Assembly: GCA_964036155.1 (NCBI GenBank)
Contig: OZ038422.1
Coordinates: 8,517,201-8,581,200, forward strand
DNA: 64,000 nucleotides
DNA from: Diploscapter coronatus
Taxonomy: Eukaryota > Nematoda > Chromadorea > Rhabditida > Rhabditidae
Direction of reading: 5' to 3'
Shown here in pieces: positions 11,962 through 24,481 of this stretch. Positions within the stretch are counted from its first letter, which is position 1. The number at the start of each line of letters is the position of its first letter. Made by a program: the position numbers and the translations under genes. The notes under the pieces are model-generated. The model did no database searches and had not been told where the DNA came from. It was given only the letters and a program-made list of their open reading frames with translations.

Positions 11962-14900
11962 CTAAAGGTTGATCTTCAATGCGATATGAAATAATGATTG
12001 CGTTATCGCGAAAATAGTAATAAAAACAAATCAATCTTCTGAGAGATATCATTATAGCGTCAAAATATACAAATAAAGTCGAAACATTGCTAGGGAGAGC
12101 TTAGATAAGAGAACTTTTCAAATATTTTTTTCTTCAGATACCGTTATAAATTCATTTACGATAAAGTATGATGAAATTTTAGAAAATAGGTATCACTGTA
12201 TGACTGCAAGTTTTAATTCATTCAATCAAGCGGCACAACATCTTCACAAAATTCAGTCCGCATGTTCCAGAACCATGAACCTTGAACGGAAAAATAAAAA
12301 AATGTTTATAAAATTTGAAGTCTCTTGAATTCCACGAATGTGCCAAATCATTTGACAGAAGGCAGTAAAGAGAAAAAGAAGAGTAAGAATATGCAGAATG
12401 CAGATGTAAGTAGTAATTGAGGTCAGATGAAAGGAACCCTTCAAAGGAAGGAGAAATAGAATGGAATAGAGAAAGAGAATATTCGAATGAGGGCGGAACT
12501 AATGAAACGAAACATGTATGGGCAAAAGGCAGGAGGATTCATAATCCTCTTTTACAAACTGTAAATTTTATGCGAAAAGCCAGATAGAAGATCTGTTTGA
12601 AAGATCAGAGAACTCGCAAAATGAAAATCTGGGAATTTCAGATTTCCTTTTTCTTCAGCAAAATGTCACCCTCAAAATCGGGAATGTTTAACTTCCGCGG
12701 TACGTGGGCAGTATGAATTTAGCAAGAAGCCATTCAGAAGACATCACAAATCTTCACCTATTCTTCAACAAGAATCAAGTAAAAGACGCAGGCGTTTTTA
12801 TTAATGAAAAAAAGACTTCCAATAAAAATGCACGGACAAGAATGCCACATAAAATACATGAAACGAGAATAAAAATTGTAGGGGAAAGAGTGGACACTAG
12901 ATAGAATGTAGTCAGCAGAGTGAGGAGAGAAGCAGAAAGGGAAATAGTTAAAGAAAGATAGATAGGGAGAAGAAACAGAACGGAGATCGTATCTGAGATG
13001 TGAAGAGACATCTTCAGAAGCCACTTGAGCCGTGAGCAATAGAGAGGGAAAAACGCAGAGATAAAGAAGCTGTCTGAGGATATGGCAGGAAGAGAGTAGA
13101 GAGAATAAAGAGGGCAAAGAGAGGCAGAGACAGGAGAGAACACGGTTCGAATTGGGAATGCGAATTGAATATGTCAACAATGGACTTACACTTGTACGCA
13201 CAACGGGATATTAGCATGCAGTGGACTGTTCAGTATCAGCAGATAAGACAATTGTAGTGTGGGAGAAGAAGATAATATTTCAGTAAGAAAATATCAAGTT
13301 GATTTAAAAAAATATTATGATAAATAAGTGGAAATGTCAGAATTATGAGTGAAGATCAGCCTTTTTCAACTTTAAAATAAGATTCTCGGCGTTTATGATG
13401 AAGACAAGCTTTGCTTTGAATGAAGAGTAAAATGTAAAAAATAGTGGAAACAGCAAACGTGAAAGTTCCTAACTGAGAGCTTCAATTCACGGCTCAGCAT
13501 CTTCGATGTTTGCACGAAATTCACACGCTTCGTGTCTCAAATGAAACAGATCAGTTGCAAAGACGAAAGGAAAGAAAGGAATGAAAGAATGAACGAAGCA
13601 GAAGAAAGAAGGAACATGAGAACATGCAAAAGTGAAGAACAGGGATAAATAAACAAAGGGGAATACAGACATGATGCAATGCTTACTGTATTAAGCAGAA
13701 GTTATGAAGATCTAGTAATTGGATTTAATTTGGAAGAATTTATAAAGGAAAATATGACAGACATGGTAATGAAATTCAAAGTGTAACAAGCGTAACGCTA
13801 AAATATAAAATTTTCGAATATGATACTTATTCCGTACAAGATGATGCAATAACGAAAAATGGAAGAGTATAAAAATCGATTTCATTGATCTGGAATTTCA
13901 AAAGAAAATCAATAACATTCATTATTCATTAGCTTCGATCCACTGTTTATGCACAAATATGACCGAGAGGCAGAAGTGACGATGAAGAGAGAATGAGGAG
14001 AGGGCGGCCTGCGTCTTTTGGCTCTTCCTTTTTAGTAACTGCCAGCTACTAGAAATGAGAAGAGACAGTCAAATAGAGCAGAAGAAGGAAGGCTCTGAAG
14101 GAAGAATTCATCTATTCTCTATTTGCAGTTTGCATCAAAGTAGCCTAACTTCGCAATCAATTGATTATCTCAGAAGCAGAAATGCATTTATAGGAATCTT
14201 GAAGATAAACGTTGTAAAAATCTGTAATGACGAATAATGAAAATCTGGTTCTGATAAAGTACAGCGATAGCAAAGATTTAGATAAACTAGTCTGCCTGAG
14301 ATCAATCAAGATGAGTTGTTAAAATCAAGAAGAGCGTGGCAATTTGATAGTTCGTAACTGACGCATTGATCAGGAAAAATGACGAGTTGCAATTGGTTGA
14401 ACTGAAAAAAGTGAAAATCTATGATGACTGAATATTGCACTGTAATCCCGGAAAAAATAATAAAAACCGATTACAAAGTAAACAATTCCAGCAGTATTGT
14501 TGGAATAACGATGATGATCTCTAATAAATTGAGAGCGGGAATAATTCTTCTCCCTCTTCTTCCATTTTAGGACAAAGCGGGTGGCGATCAGAAGAAGAAA
14601 AGGGAAATTATTAGGGAAAGTGAGAGGAGGGATGATAGACAGTGAAGATTTGGGAGAGGCAGAGAGCAAGGGAATTGAAATATGACTGAACGAATATGTA
14701 GATATATGCAAAGAGGAAAGGGGAAAGGGAATCTTCACAGTTGGAAGGCTGACTGAGATATTAACGCAGAGAGGAGAGAGAAGAGGGGATATCTCGGTGA
14801 TAGTGATATGATTGGTGATTGCCTGATTGCAGAAGATATGATGGACGAATAAGTAAATCAGGCCGAGATTAGCAAAGTGAAAGGAAAATTCTACATCAAA

Positions 14901-15038
14901 AATGGGGATTTGAATGATTTTCGAAGAAAAAAAAAATTCAAAATTCAAATTTATTCTTCATATGCAAGTAAAAACAAAAACAATTTCGGATTTAACTTAG
15001 CATTTCTATCCTAACCTAATCAACAACAAAAAATAAGT
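11962..15038. other. Purine-rich region, likely long 5' intron/leader of the Ser/Gln-rich gene
   Basis: No convincing exon was found. From about 12,300 to 14,950 the plus strand is markedly purine-rich (AGAGAAAGA-like), so the minus strand gives long pyrimidine-driven open frames (14370-14948 and 12758-13201) with repetitive Ser/Leu/Phe/Tyr composition that I reject as protein. The missing first exon or exons of the gene ending at 8206 should lie here, between it and the 3' end of iars-2. Confidence 0.5.
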
Positions 15039-18000
15039 TTATGATTGAGTGATTTTGTCAAAAGCCTCTCTGCATCGATCGCAATATTCATCGTCTTTTT
15101 CTTTGGATTTCGTGAATTTCCTAGAATCGGGAATGTTTTTGCCAAGAAAATTGATGTAGTTTTTTTTTGTAAAATTCACCAACCTGCACCGATTGCAGTA
15201 AGCTCGGCTCGTTTTGGCCCATTCGACTGTGTGATCTGTGTCCAAATGATTCGCTTCAGCATCAGACAGTTTGTCCATTCGCAGTTCGGAGACACCGAGC
15301 AATTCACACAATTGGCTGTTGAATGACACTGAAAATCAATCAATCTTATAAGAAGAAGTTCATTTAAAGTTTATTATGTAATGAAGATCAGTTAGCATTA
15401 GCAAAGAAATTCGGAAAAAAACATCTTTAAATCGAAAAATATGAAATAGGATAATTTACCTGGAGAAGGCTGAAGGCGAGACATCAACGAATAGGATGGG
15501 TCAGTGAGGCGAAGCACCAGACACTGCAAAGCAATTCTCTTGTGAAAGAATAATAAAAGTGAAGACCAAACCTTTTGTGAAATAGGATCCTTCGACCCCT
15601 CCAGTTTGTGAATACTCGCTCGATAGTCAATCACATCCCGCATTATCGCATCTAATTCGTCGTCTAGTTTCACGCCCAAACTCTCTTCAGAATAGTTGAG
15701 TTCATTTCGAAGAATCTGAAATTAGAAATTTGAAATCTTGCAGAAAAGGAAAAATGAAACCTTCTTCTCTTCCAAAAGTGGAAGGTGATTGCGGACTTCT
15801 GCGGAGAGATGAGGCAGAATGGGAGAGAGAGAATTCGCTAGCATCTCGGTTATTCTGAAAGAGGTAAACGAATTACAATTTCAAGGTAGATATAAACGAT
15901 AAAGTGATCATTAGCAAAAAAGATTAAAAAATAACGCGATTGAAGAAACAAATTTCTACCATGAATTCTACATTCCATACCTGTGCATAGTGAATTGTGC
16001 AGAGATGTGACTGTTGGATTTTGGCATGTCGCAGTAGAGACGATCACGGACATGGTGCTGAAAATCGAAATAGATCATTCAAAAAGTAAAAGACAATAAA
16101 ATTACAATGTACTGTGAGGAGAGATGCGCGATGAATTGCAGCGAGTCATTGGCCACAGTGCGGAATTTGTACTGCTCGTAATTCTGCCTGCAGCGATTCG
16201 CAAATGAAATCGTCTTTCTCAAAGCATACTAAAAAGACAAATAAAGAAGTTATGATTTAAAAAAAAAAAAGGATTAAATTGCCTGATCCAGAATTCGTAA
16301 TTCCTTCGGTTTTTCGCCTTCATACCCACTCGCTGCTCCGAGCAGAAATCGGAAAGACAAACGAATGGCTCCAATCTGAAGATCGAAATCATATTTCTCC
16401 AAAAATAGTCCAAACAGTTCATGACAAAAGATACAAATTAAATGGGTATACAAATTGCGGTCGTCTTTCCATTTTCGTGTACCATGATGATCTTTCAGAG
16501 AATTGTCAAATCCAACCTTATTATCGATATCCTCGACGACTTTCCTGCCGATCTTTGATTCTCCCGAAGTCTCTGCCCCCGCGAGTGCCACCCACAGACG
16601 CAGTCCATCCGCGCCCACTGCAGGCATTCCATTCAGCGAGCCGTCTGTCACCTAGAAAGTTGTTATCGTCGAAAAAAAGAACGATGTTTTGCAGCTAGAA
16701 GTTTCTTCCTCGGTCAAAAATAATATGAAGCTTTATCATTACCGTATCAGGGTCGACGACATTTCCGAGCGATTTGGACATCTTCTTTCCATTATCATCC
16801 ACGCAGAATCCATGCACGATGATTCGTTTGTAAGGGGCGGAATTCTGAAATTTCAGGTAGGTAAGAAGATGAAAGCGATCAAAATAACCTGAATAGCAGA
16901 ACTGGTTAGGAGCATCGATTGGAACCATCCGCGGAATTGGTCAATGCCTTCGACAACCACGTCCGCTGGTTCCTGAAATTCTATATTCTTGAAGACTACT
17001 TTTTCGAGAAAAGATCTATCAACGAACCTGATCTTTAGCATCCTCATATCCTCTCCTCGCACAGAGCCAAGCCAATCCACTGTCCAGCCACACGTCCATT
17101 ATGTCAGTGCACTTCTTGATTTCGTCAGTCTCAGGCAGAGCGAACTCGTCTTTCAACTGAAAATTGAAAATTGTCAAAATGTCACAAAGATTACAAAAAA
17201 TACTTTCGTCGCATTATTTTTTCTCTAAATGAAAGATTATTTACTGTATCAAATTAGGTTAAAAAAATTTCCACCTCTCCTTGCAGCAGTTCTTTGACGT
17301 CTGCATTCCACCAGGCATCGTCGCCTTTTTCTTCAATCAAATCTGCCACTCTGTTGATGAAGTTCGAAGAGGTGTATTCATAATCTGCAACATTCATGCT
17401 TATTTTCATACTGATCAAAATTCATACCAAGCTGATCGACGAGTGCAGGGATGGGAGTTCCCCAAGCTCGCTGACGTGAAATGCACCACGAAGGACGACT
17501 TTTCACCATGTTGATCAGGGAAGAGGACAGATCTGAAATCAAATCATAAATAAAGAGACAAGAAAAAAACTAACAAGGGAACGTTCCCTTGTAAAAGAAG
17601 CATGCAAATACCTGAATCGCCTCCAGTAACTGAGATGTCTCGAATCAAATCGACAGCCTTCTGACTGACTTTGCTCAGATCGATGAACCACTGCTTGCTG
17701 CAGCGAACAATCACGGGCTGAAAACTCTTCACTTGAATAAAACATGGCATCTTGTGAGGTCTATCGAGTTTTCTTCTTTATCAATATCATTTCGTAACCA
17801 AATTGCATAAACTTGCCAACCTTTCAACGAGTCATAAAAACTAACCTGTTTAGTTCTCCAATCATAAGGATAGGAATGGACGAATTTGGAAGCGTGCACG
17901 ACGTCTTTCTTCATCAACCTAAAAATGTTGAGCATACTCATCATTTTGAAGGAAGTAAGTTTAGATGAAATAATATTTGGAAGAAAATCTTCTGTCTAAC

Positions 18001-20566
18001 TTATAAGTCTAATGTAGTGAATTTCAAGTTTTCTAACACTAGAAATATTCTCGAAAAATCTCACTTCAAAACAGCCTCCTGTCCATCAGTGAGCACGGAT
18101 TTTCCCTCCAATTGATGACCCATGTTTCGAGTGAATCTTCCGTTTTCATCCACATAACATTCCACATCGGCGCCGTGTTTTGTTGCGATCTAGAATCCTT
18201 GCATCCTCTTCATCAGATCAAAATTTAATAAAATACCGCAAAATCTTCGAATCCGTGTGCGAAAGCAGTGTGGACGACGCCGGTGCCACTCTTGGTTGAA
18301 ACGTGATCGCCGTGGTAGATCGGATGAGCGACGTCCGTGCACCTGAAATTGAATAGTTTATTTAAAATACTCAAAAATCATTTCACATCCCTCAACTACG
18401 AGCACTTTTCGTGACAAACGAGAATGAATATGTTCCCTAACTAAGAAAATTTTCTTGGAATCAGGATCGCTGGGATTTCTAACAGCCCTGCTTGGAATCT
18501 TACAATAGTTATAGTTTAAGAAAAAAGTATTAAAAAATACTTACCATCCATTCAGATAGAACTTTCCGACGAGCTGTTTTCCAGGAAACCTGGCCAGAAT
18601 TTGTGCAGGTCGATCCAACTTCTCCTTGATCTTCTCGAACATTTCTGCAGCGACAACGTACATTTCAACCACTGGGTTGCTAAAAATGAATAAATCACTC
18701 ATAGTCAGAAATTTATTGGAATCTTGAAATTAAAAAAAAAAAAACTGAAAAGAAACATTTTTCTACCTTTTGGTATCATCGAACCGAATAGCAAGATATT
18801 CTGCATTTTCGTTGATGCAAATCGCGTTGTTGAGCGGGAAGGTCCAGGGCATCGTGGTGAACGCCTAAATTTATTTCATTCATTCAAAAAAACTTGAGGA
18901 AAAAATTAATGATTTTCATACCAAAGCATAGAAGAGGTAAGGCTTGTTCTTCACGAGATCATTCAGTTTCAACTCTTCAACTGTGAGATTTACCATCTGA
19001 AATTTTAAAATTCATTTTTAGGAAAAAAAATTCTAGAAAACCTTGAATCGTATGTAAGCAGCGAATCCCTTGTGTTCTTCATTGAACTCGAGCTCAGATT
19101 CGGCCAGAGCTGTGCGAGAACTGGGGGACCTGAGAATGATTTTAAAGCATTTTACGAGATCTTCGCAATAAATCCAATTTGCTCTTGACAATGCTTATCG
19201 AAAATATGTGTCAAATTTCACCTCAACTCATTTACTGATCACTTTCCCTAATAGGCAACAACAATACAACAGAAGGACAGCACGCGTTTTTCTGCGATAT
19301 GAGCGCCATCCTTATCAAATCATACAGTTCTTCGATAGAAAATCGTGCCGTCATTTTGAATTGCTCTCTAATAGTAGTTTATACTACACTTTCGAATCCT
19401 CACCAATAGACAGGCTTCTCAGCCCGATAGACGAGTTTCTGCTCGACCAACTTGGCGAACGCCCTGAGCTGCTCGGCCACGTACTTCTTGTCCATTGTCA
19501 GATAAGGATCTGACCAGTCTGCAGAAATTCCCCAACGCCTGAAAGATAATCACTTTGCCAAGAAGTTCAATAAGTCTTACTTGAACGAGTTCATCTGACT
19601 GTCCATCGAACTCACCGCAATTTCTCGAGCAAAACGACGAATTTCATGAGGGTCAGTCACCTGAAAAACGAAATAATCTGGGAGTTCTATTTTAACGGTT
19701 CCACTGCGTCTAATTTTATAATCTTTACAAAGTCAATTATTGCTTTGATGCAGGTTCAATAATTTCTCGAATCTGATTAAATCGGAAACATTCCGGAATT
19801 CAAATTAATTCATCTTTAGAACCCATTTTTGTCAATCTTTTGATTTCTAATCACTAGGTTGAAAAGTTCTCCACCTGTTTTGTTTTCGAGATCTTCAATT
19901 CGATAGGCAGGCCATGACAATCCCAGCCTGAGCGAAACCGAACTCTAAAAATATTTTTAAAAAATATATATATTTGTTCAAATAAATTTCAGGCTACCTG
20001 TATCCGAGAGCAATTCTACTCTTGACGATGAAATCCTTGAGAATTTTGTTGATCGCGTGTCCAACGTGGGCCACTCCATTCGCGTAGGGAGGACCGTCCA
20101 GAAGCTCGAAACTAAAGATATTCGATTTGAATTTTTGCCTTTTTGGGAAAAGTTCGAGTAATTTTTAACAGATGGAAGTTTTTGGTTAAGGAAAAATGCA
20201 CGCATTTTCCATTAAATCGAAAAAAGCGAAATTCTTAAATTGTCTTTTCAAATGTCTCATTTATGAGAAATCGTTTCTTCAGAATCCTATGGAGGGTTAA
20301 AATCTCAATTTATCCCTCACCTCGGCCGACTCGTCTGTGCCCTCTGCCAACTGTACAGGTCAGTGATGCCCCCTTTGGCTGCCAACTCCTGGTCCAACAT
20401 CGCTCGAGCACTCGTCTAAAGTCGCAAAATATTCTTTACAGCTAGTTTCTTAATCACAAACCTTGACTTTCCTCTCGAATGCGAGTTTTGGCATGTAGAC
20501 TTTGTGATCTTTCTTCACTTTTGAAGGCGGAGCATCGGCTGCCGGCTGAGCTGTCGACAAACATCT
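15039..20566 (-). CDS. iars-2: Mitochondrial isoleucyl-tRNA synthetase (class I, bacterial type)
   Basis: Charges tRNA-Ile with isoleucine in the mitochondrial matrix. The first firm exon reads [20 protein letters not shown], preceded in frame by a basic, acid-free stretch (LRTFLAKGLNIC) that looks like a mitochondrial presequence; the start codon is not fixed. The HIGH signature is HVGH within [11 protein letters not shown] (about 20,065-20,090). The catalytic and editing cores follow with [31 protein letters not shown] and [11 protein letters not shown]. The KMSKS loop is intact ([15 protein letters not shown], about 16,750-16,795). The C-terminus carries two Cys pairs, CNRC and CDRC, matching the zinc module of bacterial-type IleRS, which separates it from the cytosolic enzyme. 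About 16 exons; TAA at 15039-15041. It lies downstream of the PSMG3-like gene on the same strand, with under 200 bases between, compatible with an operon. Confidence 0.93.
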
Positions 20567-20752
20567 GCAAATATTCAATCCTTTCGCTAGAAAAGTTCGA
20601 AGATGGAGACATTTTAGAATCACAAATTTGGAGCTATCATTTCATCTAGAAAAATCACAATGATGCCAATGTGCAGTGGGACTTAGGAATTTCGGGAAAC
20701 AGGGCAAGAAAACAATACGAAAAAGTAAAATTTCTCCTACCTCTGACTGATC

Positions 20753-21533
20753 CTAAAGCAGAGCTTCAGCCTTGTCGACTGCAGTGCGAATCTGCTCGAG
20801 AGAGAGTCCATCGAGGGGGAAGCCGAACGAAATCAACAACTTTTTCAAATGACTCTTCGAGGAGAGCACCTTCACGAAACGACGGATGAACAGGTCGACG
20901 TTCGGCTGAAAATCGAAATTTTTGTGTTATATCGGAAATGAATTTTCGAATTTAAAGAATGAAGAGAAACGCTCTACTATCTTCGGAGGATGAATATCCC
21001 AAAGTTAATTAATGTTTTCCCTTAAAGGCAATCTTACATCCTGATCAGTGCCGAGCAGCAGTCTGGTTTCGTAGTCGAGTTTGCGCGGTTTACCCCTCCT
21101 TGCAGTGGGATCGAAGAGGGGAGTGTCGCCCTGCGTGACTGCCTGAGAGTGGAACGGGGCTGCCTCCAGGGGCAGCACTTCCACAACCTGCCCGATGCGG
21201 CCGAGTGTCGCGAAGAACTGCAATTGCAAGAGCGTACAAAAAGAAGAACATTTTCAGCATCAGTCAATTAAAAATGCTTCTTGGAAGTTCAGATGATTTG
21301 AAAACGAAAATAATGATAAAAAGGAAAACGAGTGAACTTTCCCAATTCCCAACTAGTGTTTTTGAACAATGAAGATGCAATATTCTTCCGAAAATTTGCA
21401 TTCATGAAAACATCGCCAACCAAAAACCCACCACAACTAGGAGATTTCCGTGATCGACGATAGTGAAATTGACGTGCTGACCCTCGAATTCGAACGACAG
21501 ATCCTTGTGGCTGAAGGCGGCAGGAGCTGACAT
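20753..21533 (-). CDS. Proteasome assembly chaperone 3-like (PSMG3/PAC3)
   Basis: Three exons (21533-about 21437, about 21222-21041, about 20907-20753). The protein starts MSAPAAFSHKDLSFEFEG and continues VNFTIVDHGNLLVV, joined to FFATLGRIGQVVEVLPLE, then LLLGTDQD joined to PNVDLFIRRFVKVLSSK, ending with a helix (LSLEQIRTAVDKAEALL). This follows vertebrate PSMG3 in order: a beta strand ending LVVV, a G-x-G turn and a V-L-P strand, an LLGQDEP-like loop, a V-F-A-K-type helix, and a closing helix. PSMG3 pairs with PSMG4 to build the 20S proteasome alpha ring in the cytosol. An insertion rich in Thr/Pro/Arg (FDPTARRGKPRKLD) is longer than in the vertebrate protein. It is divergent from the small gene at 21695 with about 160 bases between the ATGs, so they may share a promoter. 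Confidence 0.6.
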
Positions 21534-21694
21534 AAAACTACAACCTAAAATGACAAATCAATCATTTGCACGAAAAAATCAAATGCGATAGGCTTTTGGG
21601 TCTCAAAACCAATTTATGCTGGAAACCTCATGATCTTTAACAATTGTAAATTTTATTCCCTAACAAACTCAAAATCGTAAAGAAAAAACAAAAA

Positions 21695-22013
21695 ATGATG
21701 AACGTGTCTGCAGAGTCGAAAGCTCGTGAAATCATCAAGGATTGGAGAAAATTGTGGAACGAAGTCGACGTCGCGAAGAGAAAGGAGAAATTTCTGAAAT
21801 TCAGCAAGTCTGTCTTCAAACAGGAAGTAAGGAACAAAACCCAATTGCACATATAAATTCGAATTTTTTATCGAAACATTTGCTCAACAGGAGCGGGCTG
21901 GAGTCTTCGACCGGGAAAGAGAGATACTATCTCGGCCGGACACTTCAGCCCACCCGTTGCTCAGGCTTTCGAATTCAAACTTGGCAGAAAACATTTCATT
22001 TTTGTATGTTTAA
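21695..22013 (+). CDS. Small conserved-looking protein, about 84 residues, unknown function
   Basis: Two exons, 21695-21826 and 21891-22013, joined through a 64-nt intron (GAA/gtaagg ... caacag/GAG). The product begins MMNVSAESKAREIIKDWRK, then a highly charged helical stretch (KRKEKFLKFSKSVFKQE), then ERAGVFDREREILSRPDTSA and a short tail ending SFLYV. No signal peptide or membrane segment. It is the only plus-strand gene inside the 15-32 kb minus-strand cluster; its stop lies 22 bases from the stop of the convergent membrane-protein gene (22036), and its ATG is divergent from the PSMG3-like gene. I do not recognise the family. The evidence is the clean intron, codon-like composition and tight packing. 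Confidence 0.5.
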
Positions 22014-22035
22014 GTTGATTTTAATCAAAAATTAT

Positions 22036-22909
22036 CTACCATCGATCGTAATCGTCCAGGTCGAATGCGGTGAGATTGAGGTTTGCCCTCTCCCTGGCGA
22101 TTTCGGCCTCCCTCTCCACTTTCTGCAGAGGTTTGCTGTGTTTCTTCCTCATTTCCGTCCTGAAATTCGTCTATTCATCTTCACCCTTGTGTTTTAAGGA
22201 ATTTAAAATTTGGTATTTAAGATTGCAACCTAGGGGTCTACGTCTAAAATTTCTTCAAATGACGGAAATTATTCTAGTTTGACGACCCTTACTTTAAAAA
22301 TTCAAATAAACTAATGAGAAACATACACATTCTGTCGAACGACGTCAGGATCGATTTGGAAGATTTCGCCAGTCTTTTCGTCTTCCTGAAATTGATCGTT
22401 GAAGATTAAAAGGATATTTAGCTCTAAAAATAAAATAAGTTAATCATTCAAAAATTCGCATTTTTCCTGTTCAAAAAATGTCATACCCTGAAGAAGAGGT
22501 GTTCACTGAGCGCGTATCCGGCAAATTTCCAGCCGATGAAGAACAGCACGAACGAGAAGATGATGCGACGTCGGGCCCACTGAAAATTCAGCATCAATCG
22601 TGCAAATTTGAAGCCTTGAAAAATGACAGAATCTCGATGCATATTTGGTTAAACATGAAAAAATTATTTTAAATTAGAGAAAAGTTCATTTTTCGCTTAG
22701 CATCTATCTTCAAATTGACCTCCTATATTTCACACCCATTTGTACTCTAGTTTCTACAGAAATTGGGTATGGCATACAAAAGTATCTTCAAATGTTCCAA
22801 TTAATTAACATCATTTTTGACTTACATCTTTGTATGAGTATTTCTTGTGCATAGGTGTGAAGGAGCGTAGCTTCTGACGCAAAAGTCGTCGCAGCTCCCA
22901 ATAGTACAT
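22036..22909 (-). CDS. Small single-pass membrane protein, 122 residues, unknown function
   Basis: Four exons (22909-22826, 22579-22487, 22385-22329, 22170-22036), all in phase 0. Start MYYWELRRLLRQKLRSF is a basic amphipathic stretch like a mitochondrial import signal. One membrane helix follows (RRRIIFSFVLFFIGWKFAGY, about residues 31-50), then an acidic segment (FFREDEKTGEIFQIDPD) and a basic coiled-coil-like tail (KVEREAEIARERANLN) ending DLDDYDRW. The layout (short basic N-tail, one helix, charged tail) is typical of small inner-membrane proteins of mitochondria or ER, but I do not recognise the family. It lies 248 bases downstream of nola-3 on the same strand and could be co-transcribed with it. 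Confidence 0.65.
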
Positions 22910-23156
22910 CGCACAGACAGATTGCCGACTTGATGAGAAGACGGGAGAATTCGAATTGACAGACACGTTCAAGGGAAAACAAGAGTGGAGATGAATATAA
23001 ATCAACAAAAATAACAAAGTCCTAGTGGAGAACTCGAAAATACTATCTAGAAAGAGAAACTACACAATATATGGAAAAGAGATAAACTGGTGAGAATCCT
23101 GAAAATTTGAAATTGAACGTTAAAAATTATGATTTTGAGTTGACCAACCTACAGAA

Positions 23157-23712
23157 TCAGTACACTTGCTTGGCTTGCTGAGTGGGCAGAAGATGGAAGC
23201 GCTTCTGGAAAAGAAAGGCAATTGAAAAATCTTGAAACTCGCAAAGTCATTTCTGCACAGCACAAATTGTGACAATTTTCACAATGGGGAATTTAGGATT
23301 AGGAGAAATCACGAAAATTTCGTTTGAATTCTAGTACGCTCCCACCTTGATGATGACGCGGTATTTGCTGTTCTTGTCCTCAGGGGAAAAACGAGCCGGG
23401 TGAGCCGATTTCGTTTCTTTGCCTTCGGGATCCGTGCGCTGAAATGAAAAAAATCGTCTCATAAAAAATATCCTCAATAAATTCACCAAAATTGACGATT
23501 TGGATTCTTAATGATTTACAAATCTAAGGTTTTAAGAAAAGTCAGTTTTAGATGTGATACCTTTTCCACACTAATTCGAATTTGTTCGCGCAACTTTGGG
23601 TTGCAAAGTATAAAAATTCTAGATTGTCTCAAAATTTTTTCCTTTACTTAAGTTATACCTTCAAAGTGTAGACTCTCCGATTATTCTCGTCCAAATAGTA
23701 GCGCAGATACAT
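23157..23712 (-). CDS. nola-3: H/ACA ribonucleoprotein subunit NOP10
   Basis: Three phase-0 exons, 23712-23659, 23438-23346 and 23204-23157, give exactly 64 residues, the normal NOP10 length. The start [18 protein letters not shown], the middle [18 protein letters not shown] and the end [11 protein letters not shown] match the eukaryotic family throughout, including the [10 protein letters not shown] core that contacts dyskerin/Cbf5. Eukaryotic NOP10 lacks the archaeal zinc-binding cysteines, and so does this one. It is a core protein of H/ACA snoRNPs that pseudouridylate rRNA and snRNA in nucleoli and Cajal bodies, and of telomerase RNPs in some phyla. In C. elegans the orthologue (C25A1.6, from memory) sits between fath-1 and irs-2, the same order as here. 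Confidence 0.96.
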
Positions 23713-24481
23713 TACTCGAAAGGAGCCAAATTGACTGCAGATTGATCGAGATCGAAAGACGACAATTTGGAGAACCTGCAAAATCGAATAATTTAGAGAA
23801 AAAAGTAAAACTCATAGTTCATCAAATATCAAATCGTTTTCCAACGATAAAATGAGCAAAATTATAGCAACTTGCGGGAAATAAATTCTTATTTTGGTAC
23901 ATAAAAATCTTCGAAAATAAATCGATCAATAAATACTCTGAAAATCACAAATAAATCAACGTCTAATAAAATGGCTCAAATTTGTGCATACAATATTCGC
24001 GAATGAAATGGCAGAACATATCACAGATCGATACAAATGTAGCTCGTTCTAAAGATTAACAATAGAACATCTGTGGAAATGAACAAGTCAAATTATATAC
24101 TGTGTAAGCGTAAATTGGTTGAAATCCTAAAATAGCCACTTGCTGTGAAAACAGTTCAATGTATGCTTACTCGAAAGTTACATTCAATTAAAATGCGATT
24201 TAGATTCTAGTGAAAGTATTGTTGGATGTAAAATCTGGAACGAGCAAAATATGTCTAGCGTCAAAATTAGATATTTCCTAAATGAAATGAAAAGAATTCA
24301 GATCTATTGCATCGTTATCGTATCTGTCATAAAATTGTTTGAGGAGAATGGCCGAGTGAATAACTAGCTGCTCAGGAAATGGAGGAATTCTCTTTGATTG
24401 TAAAGAACTCAATTATAAAATGCTGGGATGGAAGTAGGGAATACCAAAATTGAAATTGAATTTGCAGTCGTAATTCTGCTC
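23713..24481. other. Intergenic between fath-1 and nola-3, AT-rich
   Basis: About 770 bases between the fath-1 stop and the nola-3 ATG on the same strand. No exon, repeat or palindrome was seen. The gap is long for a compact operon but may hold the fath-1 3' UTR and a trans-splice region. Confidence 0.5.

Noticed and set aside
12758..13201. Minus-strand open frame of 147 codons
   Set aside because: Same purine/pyrimidine bias; two overlapping frames are equally open, as expected for low-complexity DNA.
14370..14948. Minus-strand open frame of 192 codons, longest in the window
   Set aside because: Lies in the purine-skewed region; Ser/Leu/Ile/Phe repeats come from TCT/CTT runs; no homology-like pattern.
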